Below, one piece after another: positions 38,521 through 48,272 of a stretch of 64,000 nt of DNA (the stretch's first letter is position 1; every line of letters starts with the position of its first letter). The position numbers and the translations under genes were made by a program. The notes beneath the pieces are model-generated. The model ran no database searches, was not told the origin of the DNA, and worked only from the letters and a program-made list of their open reading frames with translations. The DNA is from Phytophthora quininea (taxonomy: Eukaryota > Oomycota > Peronosporomycetes > Peronosporales > Peronosporaceae): assembly GCA_011947345.1 (NCBI GenBank), contig JAAVTG010000075.1, positions 310,001 to 374,000 of the forward strand, in the 5' to 3' direction.

Positions 38521-38560
38521 TAAATTCTGTGAGAAGTATGTTGCCAGTCATATAGCAGAT

Positions 38561-39436
38561 ATGGCCAGCTTCATCAAGCTCGATAGTACAAACCTTGTGC
38601 AGAATGGCAACAACAACACATGGCGGTACGAGTTCGCTGGTAGCTCTGTCAACTTTCAAGATGTAGACATGGCCATCCAGTCGATCAGTCTGTACGCCTC
38701 CGACTTCAGCATTGATGCAATCCTTTTCATGAACACGACCTTCAAGATCGAGGTGCCCACAGCTGCCACGACTTCAACCATTAGCGTCACGCTTTCAGAC
38801 GGCTGGTACACGTACGCCGACATCAATAGAAACATCCAAACTGCGCTCGTAAACGCAGGCGCCTATCTCATCAGCTCGACTGGTGATAACATCTTCTTCA
38901 TCCAGATCGAGGAGAACAGCACGTACTATGCGTGCCAAGTGGACTGCTCCCCGACACCCATCGCAATCGGCACGTACACACGCCCTTCCGCTGGTCTCTA
39001 CTCGTCTGGCGGTTCAGGGCTACCAACAACTACACGTGTGCCCCGGCTCATCATAGACAACGCAGCATTTGGCAAGGTCTTGGGCTTCACCACCGGAACG
39101 TATCCAAGCGCATCTTCAACCACAGCTGTAAGCCTGCTCAGCAACACGGTCCCGCAAGTACACCCGACGAGCAGCTACATCGTGCGCTGCGACATCATCA
39201 AGAACGACTATGTGGTGTCCGGCGATATCTTGGCCGCGTTCGACCGAGGAGGTGCCACCATTGGCGAGATCGTCCGTTACCAACCGAGCAGTTATGCGTG
39301 GGTAGCCGTGCAGAACGGTCCGCGCTCAGCGATTACGATCAGCATATCCAACCAGAATGATCAACCGGTGCACTTCCGCGACCAGTCCGTCAGCGTTATG
39401 CTTCTGTTTAAACCTAGGATGGTGTATGCAGGCTAA
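38561..39436 (+). CDS. Penton-like minor capsid protein (left copy)
   Basis: Identical to the right-arm copy described at 46601-47476. It starts 40 bases after the ATPase stop, on the same strand. Confidence 0.7.
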   Translation: MASFIKLDSTNLVQNGNNNTWRYEFAGSSVNFQDVDMAIQSISLYASDFSIDAILFMNTTFKIEVPTAATTSTISVTLSDGWYTYADINRNIQTALVNAGAYLISSTGDNIFFIQIEENSTYYACQVDCSPTPIAIGTYTRPSAGLYSSGGSGLPTTTRVPRLIIDNAAFGKVLGFTTGTYPSASSTTAVSLLSNTVPQVHPTSSYIVRCDIIKNDYVVSGDILAAFDRGGATIGEIVRYQPSSYAWVAVQNGPRSAITISISNQNDQPVHFRDQSVSVMLLFKPRMVYAG

Positions 39437-39457
39437 AAAAGAAAATAGCGTGTTTCC

Positions 39458-40190
39458 TCACATGCGAAACGAGCCGCCCTTCTTCTTGCGCATGGCTCGC
39501 AGTGCGGCCATGTGGGCCTTTGCCTCGGCGGATCCTTTTGCCATTCGGCTTTTTTCTTTTGAGCGCTTGCTGGAGCCACACCTACACCGTACTTGTTTCG
39601 CACGTGACGCCTTACCGTCTTGATGAGGTCCACGTGCTCGGGTTTGGTGGCCTTGTCGATCAGTTTCTTCTCAGCCAGGTCAGCTAGATCAGTGAGTAGT
39701 CCCTTGTTCTTGGCGTACCGCAACGCCTGCTTTGTACCAGTCTTGATGTCTGTAAGCGTTAGCTTGCCACCGTCTGCGGCTACACCGACACCGGTCAGAG
39801 CTTTGATCGCACTGCGTGCAGGAACGGCTGCTACAGGAGCCCCAACAGCCGTAGCCAGAGCGGGCACCGCGGCATCCACGACCTTGGTGAGTATCCCCGA
39901 GTCCTTGGCGAACTTGACGCCCTTCTTGATGCCGTTCCAGATGGAGCTCCAGATGGAGCCGCCCTGCGCACGCTTGTAACCCTTTTGATCTCGTGGCGAG
40001 TGATGCTCAGCCGTACACCTTTGCCACACTTCCGCGCCTTCACAGCCTTCTTGTACGAGGCAGGGTGCAAGTGTAGCACAGCTCCGGTGCCCTTCAACTC
40101 CGCCGAGGTCAGCGCCAGCTTGCCTGTCTTCACACAGCGTTTGAGTTTGGCCTTGGGCACAGTGCTCGCGATGGTAAGTTCCTTGTACAT
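39458..40190 (-). CDS. Basic pX/pVI-like virion protein (left copy)
   Basis: Identical to the right-arm copy described at 45847-46579. Convergent with the penton gene, with 21 bases between the stop codons. Confidence 0.55.
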
Positions 40191-40215
40191 GTTGGTAGCT
40201 TGTATATTCACTGCA

Positions 40216-40594
40216 CTAAAGAACTGTAACATTTAAATTGTGAAACTTGCGCAGTAGTTCAGGCTGTTTGTGCTGTCTGGCATACAGCCATAACATGCAC
40301 CAGATGCCACAGTAGTCTCCGTGCGCAGACTGGTACTGCACTTCGTTGTACTTGGTGATACCGTACTTGTGTGGCGGTCCCTCGCCCATGCTGTCGAAGT
40401 ACTCGCCGTTGCACACATGTCCAGTGACCAACTTCAACATTTGGTGGTCGTAGCAAGATCAGATATGTGCCTGTCTCAGGAAGATGCTCCTTAATCTCTG
40501 ATGACTCATAGATCGCGTCAAGATCCACACCGATCTTCTCGGCAAGTTCAATCAGCTCGTGATCGGAGCTGACAGGCTTAATCAGAGCAGCCAT
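40216..40594 (-). CDS. Adenain-like cysteine protease (left copy)
   Basis: Identical to the right-arm copy described at 45443-45821, including the same frame break in a GT dinucleotide run. Confidence 0.75.
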
Positions 40595-40644
40595 GATTAA
40601 TTTATTTTGTCTCACCAGTTTATATCGTTGCCAATATAGTAATC
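40595..40644. promoter_or_regulatory. Divergent promoter between protease and major capsid genes (left copy)
   Basis: Fifty AT-rich bases separate the two start codons. It contains TTAATTTATTTT and TTTATATCG stretches that could serve as late-promoter-like elements. Mirror copy at 45393-45442. Confidence 0.4.
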
Positions 40645-42372
40645 ATGGCCGATACGCAATTAGCCGATCAATACCTCTACCAGTCGTCGCTGAAGGCGGA
40701 CCCCGTGGTCCGTGTTTCCACGCGGAAGCGCTGCCCGTACGTTATCGACCTGAACCAGGGCAGTTACGCCAACGGAGTCATTACCATCGATGCGACAAGC
40801 CAGCTGAACGGCGCAGAGGGTTTCGCCTGCCTGCGAGACGCCTACATCATGCTGCCCTATAAGGTGAGCCTGAAGAACTCGCATGCGACTACCGCACTGG
40901 GGGCTGCTGCCAATCGACTGTCGGTCGGGCTGAAGTGCGGTAACTGGAACGTGATCGACGCCATGTCTCTGGAACTGAACGGCAAGTCTATCCTCTCAAT
41001 GACGGAGTACAAGATGCTCGTAAACAATCTCCGTGCGCAGGTTGAGACGAGCCCGGCATATGTTGAGAAACACGGCGCCGAGTCGTACCTGTTCCCAGAC
41101 ACCTCTGGCTCGCTCATCTTTAGCAACACGGGTAGTACGTACGGTGATGGTTACTGCAACACTGCAACGGACATCACGGGCGCGCTTGCTACTGGTGGCA
41201 CTGGCGGAGCTGGTGTGATGACTGCAAACGACGGTTTTGTAGCTCGCCTCATCCGAAACCCCACGGCCAGTAACGCCAACACTAACGGCTGGGCTACTAT
41301 CGCTACTGGTGCATCGAGAACGATCTCTAACCAGTTTGGCCGTGGAGCGTTCGTGGCGGGAAGTAATGCAGTAAACACCATCGCAGGCACCTGGAACTAC
41401 ATGTTGAAGATTCGTTTGGTGGATCTTCACCCCATCTTCAAGGAGCTCGACCTTATGGCGAACCCGCAGATCAAGCTGCGCTTCCGTGTGAACCAGGGTT
41501 ACTCAGTGATCAGCACGAACGCTACAAGGCAGATGGCACTAACCACCACTACACTCGCGTCAGGATCGGTCTGCCCAGTCATGGTTGCAAGTTCAGCGGC
41601 CAACTGTCCCAACTATGGCGTTCTCACGACAACTGCCGGTGAGATTACTGTGGCATGGGGCGCCATTGTCAACAGCCTGGAGCCCACCATTGACTCCACC
41701 TACTTCCCTTTCACTACTACACGTTTGTATGTTCCTTTCGTGGACCTGGAGAACCCCCAGGCCATCGTGTCTAAGCCGACCAAGAAGGTGCGGTACCTAG
41801 ACTACTACGCGCAGTGGCTCTACCAGCGCGCGGGCACGGGCGTGTCTACCGCGCAGCTCAACACCGCGTTCGACTTGCAACTGTCTGCAAGCGTGAAGAA
41901 CGCTAAGTACGTCGCACTGATGCCGTTTGCGGAGACGTCGACGGGCAACTATGTCAATGCAACCGTCCAGCAGTTCCAGTCGCCATTTGACAGCGCGCCA
42001 TGAACAGTGCAACCGGGCGCGGCCATCAGAAACTTCAACGTCAGGATCGGATCGCAACAGGTGTTCGACATTAGCTATGACTACGACTTCATGGACTTCT
42101 GCAACGAGTTTGCAAAGCTCTCCGCCATCAACGGAGACATTACGCCAGAGCTAACGAACGGACTGATTGATTACTACAAGTGGTCGACGACGAACCGCGT
42201 GCTAGTGGCGGATGTGTCCCGCCTCACGGCCAAGGACGTACCCCAGTCGATCCAGGTCATGGGCACGAATGCCTCCTGCCAGGGTACCAACATGCTCGTG
42301 ATTGTGGCCTTCGAGAACGAGCTGACCTACGACCGACTCACGGGAGAGGTCCTAGACTACACGGCGAACTAA
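40645..42372 (+). CDS. Major capsid protein interrupted by in-frame TGA (left copy)
   Basis: Identical to the right-arm copy described at 43665-45392. The TGA is at 42001-42003; the same frame then stays open to the TAA ending at 42372. Confidence 0.8.
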
Positions 42373-42427
42373 AGGCGCTCTAATTGCTTTTTTGATATCA
42401 TGACGAAGATGGTTTCGTGTTGAACTT

Positions 42428-42790
42428 GTACCGCCTGTCCCGCGCCTGTCCCACGTTTGTCCCGCGATCTTTCACTAGTCAGACGTGCTCTTGCACCTGT
42501 TTTCTCACTTGTACCTCTTGTACCACTTACTTTTTATAGTTAAGAGTAAAAAATATAAAAAGAGGAGAGAGTACGATGGAGTGCGTATCGAGAGAAAACG
42601 TAGTAACTATGAACAGGTCGTGTCCCGCGCGGTACAGCGGTACAATGCATGACGGCCGTCTACCCACGATCTTCTACCGTCTTTGTGCGTCGGAGAATGG
42701 GACATCCGCGGGACACGCGGTACAAATAGAATCAAAGTCAAACATCCAGTCAGAGTAAGGTATCCATTCGCCGTAAGATACAAAGTTGAA
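42428..42790 (+). repeat. Viral terminal repeat, copy 1 (left arm)
   Basis: Starts with clustered GTACCGC/GTCCCGC motifs, then TTTTTATAGTT, GAGAGTACGATGGAGTG, a second GCGGGACACGCGGTAC motif and GTCAGAGTAAGGTATCCA. It recurs inverted at 43248-43609 (almost identical) and direct, diverged, at 58069-58450. Farther toward the centre, a 24-base unit GATGATTAGAAAAATGATTG(TCGA) is present twice (42861-42908). Confidence 0.8.
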
Positions 42791-43004
42791 GTACAAAGAT
42801 CACTACCTGTAAGATTCAGAGTGTAAGTAAGTTTAACAGTTGCCGTAAGATGATCAAACAGATGATTAGAAAAATGATTGTCGAGATGATTAGAAAAATG
42901 ATTGTCGAGATGATTGCAAAGATGATACAACAAATGTTTTGGTTGGGGTTAGGGTTTCCAAACCGACAAAATCTGAAATTAGTTAGGGTTTAAGGCTGTC
43001 CATT

Positions 43005-43033
43005 GCGTCTTAATATGCTGTATATTAAGACGC
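43005..43033. repeat. Palindrome centre with 5-nt loop
   Basis: GCGTCTTAATAT and its reverse complement ATATTAAGACGC flank the unpaired loop GCTGT at 43017-43021. It sits exactly at the symmetry axis of the long inverted repeat. TTAGGGTTT-type motifs lie on both sides (42945-42957, 42983-42992 and mirror positions). Confidence 0.9.
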
Positions 43034-43247
43034 AATGGACAGCCTTAAACCCTAACTAATTTCAGATTTTGTCGGTTTGGAAACCCTAACCCCAACCAAA
43101 ACATTTGTTGTATCATCTTTGCAATCATCTCGACAATCATTTTTCTAATCATCTCGACAATCATTTTTCTAATCATCTGTTTGATCATCTTACGGCAACT
43201 GTTAAACTTACTTACACTCTGAATCTTACAGGTAGTGATCTTTGTAC

Positions 43248-43609
43248 TTCAACTTTGTATCTTACGGCGAATGGATACCTTACTCTGACTGGATGTTTGA
43301 CTTTGATTCTATTTGTACCGCGTGTCCCGCGGATGTCCCATTCCTCCGACGCACAAAGACGGTAGAAGATCGTGGGTAGACGGCCGTCATGCATTGTACC
43401 GCTGTACCGCGCGGGACACGACCTGTTCATAGTTACTACGTTTTCTCTCGATACGCACTCCATCGTACTCTCTCCTCTTTTATATTTTTACTCTTAACTA
43501 TAAAAAGTAAGTGGTACAAGAGGTACAAGTGAGAAAACAGGTGCAAGAGCACGTCTGACTAGTGAAAGATCGCGGGACAAACGTGGGACAGGCGCGGGAC
43601 AGGCGGTAC
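43248..43609 (-). repeat. Viral terminal repeat, copy 2 (right arm)
   Basis: Reverse complement of copy 1, differing by homopolymer lengths and one extra G. With copy 3 it forms the terminal inverted repeat of the complete unit. Confidence 0.8.
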
Positions 43610-43664
43610 AAGTTCAACACGAAACCATCTTCGTCATGATATCAAAAAAGCAATTAGAGCGCCT

Positions 43665-45392
43665 TTAGTTCGCCGTGTAGTCTAGGACCTCTCCCGTGAG
43701 TCGGTCGTAGGTCAGCTCGTTCTCGAAGGCCACAATCACGAGCATGTTGGTACCCTGGCAGGAGGCATTCGTGCCCATGACCTGGATCGACTGGGGTACG
43801 TCCTTGGCCGTGAGGCGGGACACATCCGCCACTAGCACGCGGTTCGTCGTCGACCACTTGTAGTAATCAATCAGTCCGTTCGTTAGCTCTGGCGTAATGT
43901 CTCCGTTGATGGCGGAGAGCTTTGCAAACTCGTTGCAGAAGTCCATGAAGTCGTAGTCATAGCTAATGTCGAACACCTGTTGCGATCCGATCCTGACGTT
44001 GAAGTTTCTGATGGCCGCGCCCGGTTGCACTGTTCATGGCGCGCTGTCAAATGGCGACTGGAACTGCTGGACGGTTGCATTGACATAGTTGCCCGTCGAC
44101 GTCTCCGCAAACGGCATCAGTGCGACGTACTTAGCGTTCTTCACGCTTGCAGACAGTTGCAAGTCGAACGCGGTGTTGAGCTGCGCGGTAGACACGCCCG
44201 TGCCCGCGCGCTGGTAGAGCCACTGCGCGTAGTAGTCTAGGTACCGCACCTTCTTGGTCGGCTTAGACACGATGGCCTGGGGGTTCTCCAGGTCCACGAA
44301 AGGAACATACAAACGTGTAGTAGTGAAAGGGAAGTAGGTGGAGTCAATGGTGGGCTCCAGGCTGTTGACAATGGCGCCCCATGCCACAGTAATCTCACCG
44401 GCAGTTGTCGTGAGAACGCCATAGTTGGGACAGTTGGCCGCTGAACTTGCAACCATGACTGGGCAGACCGATCCTGACGCGAGTGTAGTGGTGGTTAGTG
44501 CCATCTGCCTTGTAGCGTTCGTGCTGATCACTGAGTAACCCTGGTTCACACGGAAGCGCAGCTTGATCTGCGGGTTCGCCATAAGGTCGAGCTCCTTGAA
44601 GATGGGGTGAAGATCCACCAAACGAATCTTCAACATGTAGTTCCAGGTGCCTGCGATGGTGTTTACTGCATTACTTCCCGCCACGAACGCTCCACGGCCA
44701 AACTGGTTAGAGATCGTTCTCGATGCACCAGTAGCGATAGTAGCCCAGCCGTTAGTGTTGGCGTTACTGGCCGTGGGGTTTCGGATGAGGCGAGCTACAA
44801 AACCGTCGTTTGCAGTCATCACACCAGCTCCGCCAGTGCCACCAGTAGCAAGCGCGCCCGTGATGTCCGTTGCAGTGTTGCAGTAACCATCACCGTACGT
44901 ACTACCCGTGTTGCTAAAGATGAGCGAGCCAGAGGTGTCTGGGAACAGGTACGACTCGGCGCCGTGTTTCTCAACATATGCCGGGCTCGTCTCAACCTGC
45001 GCACGGAGATTGTTTACGAGCATCTTGTACTCCGTCATTGAGAGGATAGACTTGCCGTTCAGTTCCAGAGACATGGCGTCGATCACGTTCCAGTTACCGC
45101 ACTTCAGCCCGACCGACAGTCGATTGGCAGCAGCCCCCAGTGCGGTAGTCGCATGCGAGTTCTTCAGGCTCACCTTATAGGGCAGCATGATGTAGGCGTC
45201 TCGCAGGCAGGCGAAACCCTCTGCGCCGTTCAGCTGGCTTGTCGCATCGATGGTAATGACTCCGTTGGCGTAACTGCCCTGGTTCAGGTCGATAACGTAC
45301 GGGCAGCGCTTCCGCGTGGAAACACGGACCACGGGGTCCGCCTTCAGCGACGACTGGTAGAGGTATTGATCGGCTAATTGCGTATCGGCCAT
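43665..45392 (-). CDS. Major capsid protein (double jelly-roll type) with in-frame TGA
   Basis: Starts MADTQLADQYLYQSSLKADP. Recognisable capsid features include a W-N-Y-M-LKIRLVDLHPIFKELD segment with NPQIKLRFRVNQG at the domain junction, and a C-terminal strand region with DVSRL, PQSIQVMGTN and MLVIVAFENEL. The first 452 codons end in TGA (44036-44034), but the same frame continues 122 codons and supplies the final strands of the second jelly roll. The full length of about 575 residues fits PLV capsids; the 452-residue product would lack the end of the fold. The TGA is present in both arms. Either it is a nonsense mutation that predates the duplication, a consensus error, or it is read through. 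It would form pseudohexameric capsomers. Confidence 0.8.
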
Positions 45393-45442
45393 GATTACTA
45401 TATTGGCAACGATATAAACTGGTGAGACAAAATAAATTAATC

Positions 45443-45821
45443 ATGGCTGCTCTGATTAAGCCTGTCAGCTCCGATCACGAGCTGATTGAACTTGCCGAGA
45501 AGATCGGTGTGGATCTTGACGCGATCTATGAGTCATCAGAGATTAAGGAGCATCTTCCTGAGACAGGCACATATCTGATCTTGCTACGACCACCAAATGT
45601 TGAAGTTGGTCACTGGACATGTGTGCAACGGCGAGTACTTCGACAGCATGGGCGAGGGACCGCCACACAAGTACGGTATCACCAAGTACAACGAAGTGCA
45701 GTACCAGTCTGCGCACGGAGACTACTGTGGCATCTGGTGCATGTTATGGCTGTATGCCAGACAGCACAAACAGCCTGAACTACTGCGCAAGTTTCACAAT
45801 TTAAATGTTACAGTTCTTTAG
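45443..45821 (+). CDS. Adenain/Ulp1-like cysteine protease (capsid maturation)
   Basis: About 125 residues from MAALIKPVSSDHEL. The catalytic order of the adenovirus-type (C5) protease is visible: VGHW (His), NGEYFDSMG (Asp), VQYQSAHGDYCGIWCMLWL (Gln and nucleophilic Cys). In PLVs, virophages and Polintons this enzyme matures virion proteins. The His and the Asp/Cys parts are in different frames; a missing GT in the ATGTGTG run near 45622 restores one frame. Both arms share the break. Head to head with the capsid gene over a 50-base promoter. Confidence 0.75.
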
Positions 45822-45846
45822 TGCAGTGAATATACAAGCTACCAAC

Positions 45847-46579
45847 ATGTACAAGGAACTTACCATCGCGAGCACTGTGCCCAAGGCCAAACTCAAACGC
45901 TGTGTGAAGACAGGCAAGCTGGCGCTGACCTCGGCGGAGTTGAAGGGCACCGGAGCTGTGCTACACTTGCACCCTGCCTCGTACAAGAAGGCTGTGAAGG
46001 CGCGGAAGTGTGGCAAAGGTGTACGGCTGAGCATCACTCGCCACGAGATCAAAAGGGTTACAAGCGTGCGCAGGGCGGCTCCATCTGGAGCTCCATCTGG
46101 AACGGCATCAAGAAGGGCGTCAAGTTCGCCAAGGACTCGGGGATACTCACCAAGGTCGTGGATGCCGCGGTGCCCGCTCTGGCTACGGCTGTTGGGGCTC
46201 CTGTAGCAGCCGTTCCTGCACGCAGTGCGATCAAAGCTCTGACCGGTGTCGGTGTAGCCGCAGACGGTGGCAAGCTAACGCTTACAGACATCAAGACTGG
46301 TACAAAGCAGGCGTTGCGGTACGCCAAGAACAAGGGACTACTCACTGATCTAGCTGACCTGGCTGAGAAGAAACTGATCGACAAGGCCACCAAACCCGAG
46401 CACGTGGACCTCATCAAGACGGTAAGGCGTCACGTGCGAAACAAGTACGGTGTAGGTGTGGCTCCAGCAAGCGCTCAAAAGAAAAAAGCCGAATGGCAAA
46501 AGGATCCGCCGAGGCAAAGGCCCACATGGCCGCACTGCGAGCCATGCGCAAGAAGAAGGGCGGCTCGTTTCGCATGTGA
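45847..46579 (+). CDS. Basic pX/pVI-like minor virion protein
   Basis: Begins MYKELTIASTVPKAKLKRC, followed by a short GTGAVLHLHPASYKKAVKAR and GKGVRLSITRHEI module, then GGSIWSSIWNGIKKGVKFAK, an Ala/Val-rich amphipathic region, and a Lys/Arg-rich tail ending KKKGGSFRM. A basic N-terminal module, a GGS(F/I)W motif and an amphipathic helix are typical of the pVI/pX-like core or cement proteins of adenovirus-like capsid lineages. Three open pieces are joined by adding one A near 46052 and one G near 46459. It starts 25 bases after the protease. Role inferred: DNA-capsid contact or membrane-active cement protein. Confidence 0.55.
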
Positions 46580-46600
46580 GGAAACACGCTATTTTCTTTT

Positions 46601-47476
46601 TTAGCCTGCATACACCATCCTAGGTTTAAACAGAAGCATAACGCTGACGGACTGGTCGCGGAAGTGCACCGGTTGATCATTCTGGTTGGATATGCTGATC
46701 GTAATCGCTGAGCGCGGACCGTTCTGCACGGCTACCCACGCATAACTGCTCGGTTGGTAACGGACGATCTCGCCAATGGTGGCACCTCCTCGGTCGAACG
46801 CGGCCAAGATATCGCCGGACACCACATAGTCGTTCTTGATGATGTCGCAGCGCACGATGTAGCTGCTCGTCGGGTGTACTTGCGGGACCGTGTTGCTGAG
46901 CAGGCTTACAGCTGTGGTTGAAGATGCGCTTGGATACGTTCCGGTGGTGAAGCCCAAGACCTTGCCAAATGCTGCGTTGTCTATGATGAGCCGGGGCACA
47001 CGTGTAGTTGTTGGTAGCCCTGAACCGCCAGACGAGTAGAGACCAGCGGAAGGGCGTGTGTACGTGCCGATTGCGATGGGTGTCGGGGAGCAGTCCACTT
47101 GGCACGCATAGTACGTGCTGTTCTCCTCGATCTGGATGAAGAAGATGTTATCACCAGTCGAGCTGATGAGATAGGCGCCTGCGTTTACGAGCGCAGTTTG
47201 GATGTTTCTATTGATGTCGGCGTACGTGTACCAGCCGTCTGAAAGCGTGACGCTAATGGTTGAAGTCGTGGCAGCTGTGGGCACCTCGATCTTGAAGGTC
47301 GTGTTCATGAAAAGGATTGCATCAATGCTGAAGTCGGAGGCGTACAGACTGATCGACTGGATGGCCATGTCTACATCTTGAAAGTTGACAGAGCTACCAG
47401 CGAACTCGTACCGCCATGTGTTGTTGTTGCCATTCTGCACAAGGTTTGTACTATCGAGCTTGATGAAGCTGGCCAT
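46601..47476 (-). CDS. Penton-like minor capsid protein (single jelly roll)
   Basis: MASFIKLDSTNLVQNGNNNT start, 291 residues, beta-rich with no long helices. It has repeated NxxDVDMAIQSISLY and WYTYADINRNIQTAL segments and a C-terminal VHFRDQSVSVMLLFKPR strand. Order, length and the final LLFKPR-type strand match minor capsid (penton) proteins of PLVs and related viruses, which fill the fivefold vertices. Start at 47476 is chosen because it leaves 40 bases after the ATPase stop. The reading frame is intact in both arms. Confidence 0.7.
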   Translation of the reverse strand: MASFIKLDSTNLVQNGNNNTWRYEFAGSSVNFQDVDMAIQSISLYASDFSIDAILFMNTTFKIEVPTAATTSTISVTLSDGWYTYADINRNIQTALVNAGAYLISSTGDNIFFIQIEENSTYYACQVDCSPTPIAIGTYTRPSAGLYSSGGSGLPTTTRVPRLIIDNAAFGKVLGFTTGTYPSASSTTAVSLLSNTVPQVHPTSSYIVRCDIIKNDYVVSGDILAAFDRGGATIGEIVRYQPSSYAWVAVQNGPRSAITISISNQNDQPVHFRDQSVSVMLLFKPRMVYAG

Positions 47477-47516
47477 ATCTGCTATATGACTGGCAACATA
47501 CTTCTCACAGAATTTA

Positions 47517-48221
47517 TTATTCTTGCTGTTCCTCCGAGTCATCCTTGCCCGAGACCTTGATTACGCGGTCGAAGTTGTACCGCAGCTGACTGCGGACGCT
47601 GTCTATGAACAGCATCTGGCCTTTGTTCGCCGTGGCTCGGTTGTAGTACGTCACGATTGTGTTCTCCGTCACGCCTGGGATATTGAAGTCCTTCACGACT
47701 AGCTGAAGATCGCGTTTGCTGTTCGCCTTGAGAATGGCCACATACTCGCTGTTCAACCGTATCATCTTGTCCGTCGCGAAGTAACTATGGCTGAGGAAGA
47801 TCGTGCTGAGCTTGTGGTGACGACCGCGCGTGAAGAAGTGGCTGAAAACGTTCTTTTGCAACAGCTTGTCGTTGGAGTAGTCGTCAATGATGACGAGTTC
47901 GACCTTACCGCTGCTCATGGGCGTCCGTCTCACGTGATCCACATCTGGCGGCGTGTCGTAGAAGGTGATGAAGCCCTCCAGCTTGTCGCGCAGGTAGTCG
48001 TACAGCTCCTGGTCTTTGTTCCGCGCAATCACGTGTAGATGGCTGAACGTGTTCGGGGAGTGTTTAAGGATGAACATGCAAAGATTGTTTTTGCCCGAGT
48101 ACGAGGGACCCAGTATGATCATGCGAAACAGCTTCCTGATGCCGAGCTCCGGTATTTCGCCTACGGACGTACCCCGGTACTGCTTTGGCAGCGCTGCGCC
48201 ATAGTCAGGGATTGCCGACAT
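47517..48221 (-). CDS. FtsK/HerA-type genome packaging ATPase
   Basis: 234 residues from MSAIPDYGAALPKQYRG. Walker A reads ILGPSYSGKNN, with Asn where Thr or Ser usually follows the Lys; Walker B is VELVIIDDYS, with the DD pair. STIFLSHSYFATDK provides a sensor-like polar strand. These match the A32-like packaging ATPases of PLVs, virophages and large DNA viruses, which pump the genome into the preformed capsid. Both copies are intact. It precedes the penton gene on the same strand and diverges from the fibre gene. Confidence 0.85.
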   Translation of the reverse strand: MSAIPDYGAALPKQYRGTSVGEIPELGIRKLFRMIILGPSYSGKNNLCMFILKHSPNTFSHLHVIARNKDQELYDYLRDKLEGFITFYDTPPDVDHVRRTPMSSGKVELVIIDDYSNDKLLQKNVFSHFFTRGRHHKLSTIFLSHSYFATDKMIRLNSEYVAILKANSKRDLQLVVKDFNIPGVTENTIVTYYNRATANKGQMLFIDSVRSQLRYNFDRVIKVSGKDDSEEQQE

Positions 48222-48272
48222 TTGCCTTTTTGTGAGTACATATATACAGGGAGTGATAAAGAAAATAAAGCC

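Larger units (their letters stand above)
34846..43016. repeat. Left arm of the 8.17-kb inverted repeat
   Basis: Each position p pairs with about 86036-86038 minus p in the right arm. Differences noted: C/T near 34853 and G/A near 34906 in the 3' gene, A/G near 36255 in the fibre gene, four one-base homopolymer indels (near 37774, 42550, 42560, 42696), and mismatches at the outer edge. The outer end lies inside a coding sequence, so this arm is a truncated copy. Confidence 0.9.

Noticed and set aside
39831..40232. Two independent small basic genes in the pX region
   Set aside because: One added A joins them into a single protein with continuous, family-like order; the tail of the first frame is low-complexity and out of frame.
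42007..42372. Separate 121-residue gene downstream of the capsid gene
   Set aside because: It is in the same frame as the capsid gene, has no ATG start (it would begin at GTG), and its content is the C-terminal capsid strands. Treated as the end of the MCP after an in-frame TGA.
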